From NCBI GenBank assembly GCA_050698355.1, contig JBOHBN010000190.1, positions 1 through 26,673 of the forward strand: a DNA stretch of 26,673 nucleotides, written 5' to 3'. The notes beneath the pieces are model-generated. The model made no database searches. It saw only the letters and a list, made by a program, of their open reading frames with translations, and was not told where the DNA came from. The DNA comes from JBOHBN01 sp050698355 (GTDB lineage Bacteria; Actinomycetota; Actinomycetes; Streptosporangiales; WHST01). Shown piece by piece: positions 22,819 through 26,673 of this stretch; the stretch's first letter is position 1, and each line of letters opens with the position of its first letter. The translations under genes and the position numbers were made by a program.

Positions 22819-23637
22819 CTACTTCACCGTGAAGCCGGCGTCGACCGGAAGGGTCACGCCGGTGACGTACCGAGCCTCGTCGGAGACAAGCCAGCAGATC
22901 GCGTTGGAGATATCGAGCGGCTCGACCATCTCGACCGGCAGCGCGTTGGTCAGCGCGCCCACGACGCTGGGCTCCTCAGCCAGGAACTTCTGCATCACCT
23001 CGTTGACAACCATCGGTGTGTTCACGCCAGTGGGGTGCACTGTGTTGACGCGGATCGAGTGCGGAGCGAACTGGTTCGCGAACGTACGCATCAATCCCAC
23101 AACCCCGTGCTTGCTCGCCGTATAGCCGTCACCACCGGCGCTCGCTCCACCGATTCCCTTCAATCCGGCAGTCGAGCTGGTCAGCACGATCGCACCGCCG
23201 CGCCCCTGCTCGATCATCCGCGGGGCTGCAGCCTGGACCGCGTTCCAGACCCCGAAGAGGTTCACCTCGACCACGTCCCGGAAGGTCTGCAGCGGGTCGC
23301 TCTCCTCCCCGCCCATGGGGGCGATGCCCGCGTTGGCGAGCACGATGTCCACCCCGGCGAGCTGGGCAACGCCATCGTCCACGGCCTTGCGCAACGCGCC
23401 CTGGTCACGCACGTCCGCCTGTGTCGCGACGATCCGGCGGTCCAGCGCCTCGACCTGGCGTACCGTCTCGGCCAGGTCGTCGGGTGTCGCCATCGGGTAC
23501 GCGACCGTGTCGATCTGCCCACAGAGGTCGACGGCGATGACATCCGCGCCCTCCTGCGCGAGTCGCACCGCGTGGCTGCGACCCTGCCCGCGTGCCGCGC
23601 CGGTGATGAACGCGACCTTGCCGTCCAGCTTTCCCAT
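22819..23637 (-). CDS. Mycofactocin-coupled SDR, array copy 1
   Basis: The 272-residue dehydrogenase begins MGKLDGKVAFITGAARGQGR, with the TGxxxGxG cofactor motif. Strand two ends in AVDLCG, followed by the insertion typical of mycofactocin-coupled SDRs (QIDTVAYPMATPDDLAETVRQVE). Catalytic Ser154, Tyr172 and Lys176 are present (TSSTAGLK, YTASKHG). This copy is the most divergent of the three nearest relatives, with a longer Gly-rich loop (GIGGASAGGDG) before the Tyr. GGAGGAGGGG precedes the ATG. In this family NAD is held tightly and re-oxidised by mycofactocin rather than exchanged (established for the family). The substrate is probably an alcohol and is unknown. Confidence 0.92.
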   Translation of the reverse strand: MGKLDGKVAFITGAARGQGRSHAVRLAQEGADVIAVDLCGQIDTVAYPMATPDDLAETVRQVEALDRRIVATQADVRDQGALRKAVDDGVAQLAGVDIVLANAGIAPMGGEESDPLQTFRDVVEVNLFGVWNAVQAAAPRMIEQGRGGAIVLTSSTAGLKGIGGASAGGDGYTASKHGVVGLMRTFANQFAPHSIRVNTVHPTGVNTPMVVNEVMQKFLAEEPSVVGALTNALPVEMVEPLDISNAICWLVSDEARYVTGVTLPVDAGFTVK

Positions 23638-23650
23638 CGTCCCCTCCTCC

Positions 23651-24487
23651 TTACTTGGTCACGCATCCGGCATCGACCGGCAGCGGCACGCCGGTGATGT
23701 ACCGGGCCTCGTCCGAGGCGAGGAACAGCACCGCATTCGAGATGTCGATCGACTCCACCCACGGGATGGGCAAGGCGTTCATCGCCTGCGACGCGGGCTC
23801 GAAGTCCGCCCGTGTCGGGTTCTCCTTGTCCGGGACGAACAACCGGTACGTGGCCTCGTTCAGGATCATGTCGGTACCGACCTGGGTCGGGTGCACCGAG
23901 TTGACCCGGATCGAATGTGGCGCCAGCTCGAGCGTGAGCGTGCGCATCAGCCCGACGACACCGTGCTTGGCAGAGACGTAGTGCGCGATATTCGGGTACG
24001 CCATCAGCCCCGCCGCGGAACTCGTCAACACCATCGACCCTCCCCGGCCGCCGTCGATCAGGTGTGGGATCGCGGCCTTGCAGGTATGCCAGACGCCAGT
24101 CAGGTTGATGCCGATCATGTCCGCCCAGATGGACTCCGGGATCTCGTGCGCCGCATACGGCGTGCTGCCGACGCCCGCGTTGGCCGCGACGATGTCGAGC
24201 CGCCCCAGCTGCGCGACGCCGTCGTCGAGCGCCCCCTTGAGCCCGTCGTACTCGCGCACGTCGGCCTGCGTCGCGACGATCCGCCGGTCCAGCGCCTCGA
24301 CCTGCCGCACGGTTTCCGCCAGGTCGTCTGCGGTGGCAGGCGGGTAGCCCATACCTTCGATGGGCCCGCAGATGTCGACGGCAATGACATCCGCGCCCTC
24401 CTCGGCGAGCCGTACCGCGTGACTGCGCCCCTGCCCGCGAGCGGCACCCGTGACGAACGCGACCTTGCCTTCCACACGTCCAGCCAT
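23651..24487 (-). CDS. Mycofactocin-coupled SDR, array copy 2
   Basis: The 278-residue enzyme has TGAARGQG, the family insertion GPIEGMGYPPATADDLAETVRQ after AVDIC, and the catalytic SSAAGLMAYPNIAHYVSAK (Ser156/157, Tyr170, Lys174). It ends LPVDAGCVTK like copy 3. ATG at 24487 has AAGGAGAA upstream. It lies 13 bases before copy 1 and 17 bases after copy 3. A 47-base stretch (24258-24304) is identical to copy 3 (25100-25146), pointing to recent duplication or gene conversion. A substrate-binding loop DKENPTRADFEPASQAMNALP differs from the other copies, suggesting a different alcohol. Confidence 0.92.
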   Translation of the reverse strand: MAGRVEGKVAFVTGAARGQGRSHAVRLAEEGADVIAVDICGPIEGMGYPPATADDLAETVRQVEALDRRIVATQADVREYDGLKGALDDGVAQLGRLDIVAANAGVGSTPYAAHEIPESIWADMIGINLTGVWHTCKAAIPHLIDGGRGGSMVLTSSAAGLMAYPNIAHYVSAKHGVVGLMRTLTLELAPHSIRVNSVHPTQVGTDMILNEATYRLFVPDKENPTRADFEPASQAMNALPIPWVESIDISNAVLFLASDEARYITGVPLPVDAGCVTK

Positions 24488-24504
24488 AGCCAGTTCTCCT
24501 TCCG

Positions 24505-25326
24505 CTACTTGGTCACGCAGCCTGCGTCGACGGGCAGGGTCACACCGGTGATGTACCTGGCCTCGTCGGAGGCGAGGAACAGCACGGCGTTGCTGATGTC
24601 GCGTGGCTCAACCCACTTGATCGGCAACGCGTTGAGCGTGAGGAACGCCTCGGCCGCGTCGTCAACTGTGGGGTTGTCGAGGTCGGGCCGGAACAACCGA
24701 TACGTCGGGTCGTTTCGGATCATGTCGGTGTTCACCGTGGTCGGGTGCACCGAGTTCACGCGGATCGAGCGGGGCGCAAGCTCCAGGGTGAGCGTCCGCA
24801 TGAGGCCCACCAGGCCGTGCTTGGCCGACACGTAGTGGGCGCTGTTCTCGATCGCCATCAGCCCGGCCGCTGAGCTTGTGATGACAATGCACCCGCCATC
24901 GCTGAGGTGCGGGATCGCCGCCTTGCACGCGCGCCAGACGCCGCTCAAGTTGATGTCGATCATGTCCTGCCACGCCTGCTCCGGCAGCTCGTCGGCCCTA
25001 CCGACCGACATGATTCCGGCGTTGGCGCAGACGATGTCGAGCCGGCCAAGTTGCGCGACGCCGTCGTCGAGCGCCGCCTTCACCGCATCGAAATCGCGTA
25101 CGTCGGCCTGCGTCGCGACGATCCGCCGGTCCAGCGCCTCGACCTGGCGTACCGTCTCGGCCAGGTCATCAGGCGTCGACATCGCGTACGGCACGGAGTC
25201 GACCTGACCGCAGATGTCGACGGCAATGATGTCCGCGCCCTCTTCGGCGAGCCGTATCGCGTGACTGCGTCCCTGACCTCGTGCCGCACCCGTGATGAAC
25301 GCGACCTTGTCCTCTACACGCCCCAT
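24505..25326 (-). CDS. Mycofactocin-coupled SDR, array copy 3
   Basis: The 273-residue enzyme has TGAARGQG, the insertion GQVDSVPYAMSTPDDLAETVRQ, and catalytic SSAAGLMAIENSAHYVSAK (Ser151/152, Tyr165, Lys169). ATG at 25326 was chosen because MGRVEDKV is the family N-terminus and GGGAGGGCGCT stands upstream. A GTG-type extension to 25368 would overlap the remnant gene. It is closest to copy 2. A 41-base stretch (25127-25167) is identical to copy 1 (23438-23478). Confidence 0.92.
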   Translation of the reverse strand: MGRVEDKVAFITGAARGQGRSHAIRLAEEGADIIAVDICGQVDSVPYAMSTPDDLAETVRQVEALDRRIVATQADVRDFDAVKAALDDGVAQLGRLDIVCANAGIMSVGRADELPEQAWQDMIDINLSGVWRACKAAIPHLSDGGCIVITSSAAGLMAIENSAHYVSAKHGLVGLMRTLTLELAPRSIRVNSVHPTTVNTDMIRNDPTYRLFRPDLDNPTVDDAAEAFLTLNALPIKWVEPRDISNAVLFLASDEARYITGVTLPVDAGCVTK

Positions 25327-25348
25327 AGCGCGCCCTCCCTGCTTTTCC

Positions 25349-25552
25349 GCGAACCGTGGTGCCCGCATCGACCGGGAACACCGTTGCCGTCACGTACCGC
25401 GCCTCGTCGGAGGCGAGGAAGAGGACGGCGTTGCTGATGTCGGCCGGTTCGACGACCGAGCCGCCCCCGGCGGCGAGCAGGTGCGGGATCGTCGCCACGC
25501 AGGTGTTCCACGCGCCGGTGACGAACGCGACCTTGCCTTCGACCCGTCCCAT
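25349..25552 (-). pseudogene. Collapsed mycofactocin-coupled SDR with two internal deletions
   Basis: From ATG 25552 the frame reads the normal N-terminus MGRVEGKVAFVTGA. It then jumps to WNTCVATIPHLLAAGGGS (normally near residue 131) and jumps again to VEPADISNAVLFLASDEARY through FPVDAGTTVR (the C-terminus). About 116 and 90 residues are missing, both in frame. The cofactor-binding glycine loop, the NAG motif and the Ser-Tyr-Lys triad are gone, so it cannot be an active SDR. The terminal stop is also lost: the frame runs on into copy 3 to 25169. Spacing from copy 4 (11 bases) matches the other intergenic gaps, so it was once a full array member. Confidence 0.85.
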
Positions 25553-25563
25553 CGCGGACGCCT

Positions 25564-26418
25564 CTATTCCACTGGTGATTGGTTCACCCCGGTAAGCAAC
25601 ATGTGGCCCGCGTCCACGGGCATCGCCACGCCCGTCACCTGCGCCGCCTCGTCCGATGCGAACCACAGCGCCGCGTTCGCGATCACCTCCGGCGGCAGCA
25701 CCGAGCTGCCCGCGAGCGCGTGGAAGTGCCTGGCTCCCTGGATGAGGTCGTCGCGCGTCCCGTGGTCGTTGCCGGCGAACATGTTGTACGCGCCCTGCCA
25801 ATTCGTCATGCCCGTGTCGATCGCTCCGGGGCAGACCGCGTTGCACCGCACGCCGTACGGCGCCAGCTCCAGCGCGATATTGCGCATCAGGCCGATGACG
25901 CCGTGCTTGGCCGAGACGTAGTGCGCATAGTTCGGGCCCGGCTCCAGCCCGTTGACCGAGGAGGTGAGCACGATCGCGCCACTGCGCCGCTCGATCATGT
26001 GCGGTGCGACCGCCTTCGCCGACTTCCACACGCCGGTGAGGTTCACGCCGATCATGTCGTCCCACTGCTCTTCGGTCAACTTCCAGAACGGCGCGAGGCT
26101 GTAGATCCCGGCGTTGGCCACGAGGATGTCGAGCTCGCCGAGCTCCGCGACACCCCGTGCCACGGTCTCGTCGAGGGCAGTCTGTGATCGCACGTCGGCC
26201 TGAACGGGAAGCGCGCGACGGTCCAGTTCCTCGACCTGGCGCACGGTCTCGGCGAGGTCGTCCGGCTTCGACATCGGGTACCTCACGGTCGAGATCTGGT
26301 CCGCGATGTCGACGGCGACGATGTCGGCGCCCTCGCGGGCGAGCGTCGTTGCGTGCGCCCTGCCCTGGCCTCGCGCCGCCCCGGTGACCAGCGCGACCTT
26401 GTCGTCCAGCCTGCCCAT
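25564..26418 (-). CDS. Mycofactocin-coupled SDR, array copy 4
   Basis: The 284-residue enzyme opens MGRLDDKVALVTGAARGQGR and has the family insertion DQISTVRYPMSKPDDLAETVRQVE. Catalytic SSVNGLEPGPNYAHYVSAK gives Ser153/154, Tyr167 and Lys171. It is more divergent than copies 2 and 3 and has a longer C-terminal tail (GHMLLTGVNQSPVE). GGAGGAGGTACGCG before the ATG at 26418 is a near-perfect ribosome site. An open frame continues upstream to 26664 but has no family sequence there. It follows the OYE-like gene by 23 bases, in one operon. Confidence 0.92.
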   Translation of the reverse strand: MGRLDDKVALVTGAARGQGRAHATTLAREGADIVAVDIADQISTVRYPMSKPDDLAETVRQVEELDRRALPVQADVRSQTALDETVARGVAELGELDILVANAGIYSLAPFWKLTEEQWDDMIGVNLTGVWKSAKAVAPHMIERRSGAIVLTSSVNGLEPGPNYAHYVSAKHGVIGLMRNIALELAPYGVRCNAVCPGAIDTGMTNWQGAYNMFAGNDHGTRDDLIQGARHFHALAGSSVLPPEVIANAALWFASDEAAQVTGVAMPVDAGHMLLTGVNQSPVE

Positions 26419-26441
26419 CGCGTACCTCCTCCAACGTACGG

Positions 26442-26673
26442 CTAGTGGTCTCCCCCTACGGCTTGCAGCGGGCGGCGTTCGCACGCACCGATGCCCAGGG
26501 CCCGGCGGCGACCCTCGAGCACCGCCTCCAGCACGGTGCGGGGCGCCACGCAGTCCCCGGCGCGCGCAGTGGCCGGCCTGGCCAGGTAGAGCGCCTCGTC
26601 CGGTAGCCGGTGCCCGCAGTCGACGACCGTGCCGCAGGCGACGGACCGGCGCGCACCGGTCCACACGTCCTGG
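26442..26673 (-). CDS. C-terminal end of an OYE/FadH-type flavoenzyme, mycofactocin-system (5' end outside window)
   Basis: Only about the last 76 residues are present. They contain VVDCGHRLPDEALYL and AGDCVAPRTVLEAVLEGRRRAL, the final FAD-contact segment of the FadH/trimethylamine-dehydrogenase fold (GDC-PR). The same region of the complete enzyme at 18820-20775 reads VGDCLTPRRAHAAVIEGHRVA. Mycofactocin loci often carry two such enzymes, so this is probably the second type. The stop at 26442 is followed by a 23-base gap to SDR copy 4. N-terminal domains cannot be judged. Confidence 0.75.
   Translation of the reverse strand, partial: QDVWTGARRSVACGTVVDCGHRLPDEALYLARPATARAGDCVAPRTVLEAVLEGRRRALGIGACERRPLQAVGGDH

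Noticed and set aside
25169..25552. Treating the remnant SDR as a functional 127-residue gene.
   Set aside because: All catalytic and most cofactor-binding parts are missing, and its second half is out-of-frame sequence of the next SDR.

Overview
The window is GC-rich DNA, almost certainly from an actinomycete. It carries a mycofactocin glycosyltransferase, several SDRs of the mycofactocin-coupled type and a luciferase-like (probably F420-dependent) oxidoreductase, a combination typical of Actinomycetota. All recognisable genes lie on the minus strand, so transcription runs from the right end to the left end. Genes are tightly packed, many with 4-base ATGA or GTGA overlaps.

Right part (26673 to 12916): a long co-directional redox cluster built around mycofactocin, the peptide-derived redox cofactor. 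In transcription order it holds the C-terminal end of an OYE/FadH-type reductase, a tandem array of four intact mycofactocin-coupled SDRs with the collapsed remnant of a fifth between them, a MoxR-type AAA ATPase, a VWA protein, and a complete OYE/FadH-type iron-sulfur flavoenzyme. Then come ETF alpha, a FixC-like ETF:quinone oxidoreductase, a FixX-like ferredoxin, ETF beta, a divergent fifth SDR, and mftF. The likely logic is that SDRs oxidise alcohols using mycofactocin as a tightly held redox partner, and electrons leave via ETF and FixC/FixX to quinone. The biosynthetic core (mftA to mftE) and mftG are not in the window.

Middle (12827 to 12057): a small VapBC-type toxin-antitoxin pair, then a perfect 46-base palindrome that separates it from the next promoter.

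Left part (11989 to 1): a catabolic region. A branched-chain-amino-acid-type ABC importer (livHMGF and a lipoprotein binding protein) is followed by a GntR/FCD regulator. A second unit then encodes a luciferase-like oxidoreductase, a nitrilase-superfamily amidohydrolase, a DUF2848 protein, a cupin and a three-subunit molybdenum hydroxylase of the xanthine dehydrogenase family, the last subunit cut by the window edge. Two nearly identical AT-rich 18-base elements, one before livH and one before the oxidoreductase gene, are good candidates for the operator of the GntR regulator and would tie uptake to catabolism. The substrate cannot be read from the sequence.

No tRNA, rRNA, CRISPR array or insertion sequence was recognised. 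No gene-free stretch exceeds 300 bases; the longest, about 255 bases at 11926-12180, holds the liv promoter, the putative operator and the palindrome.
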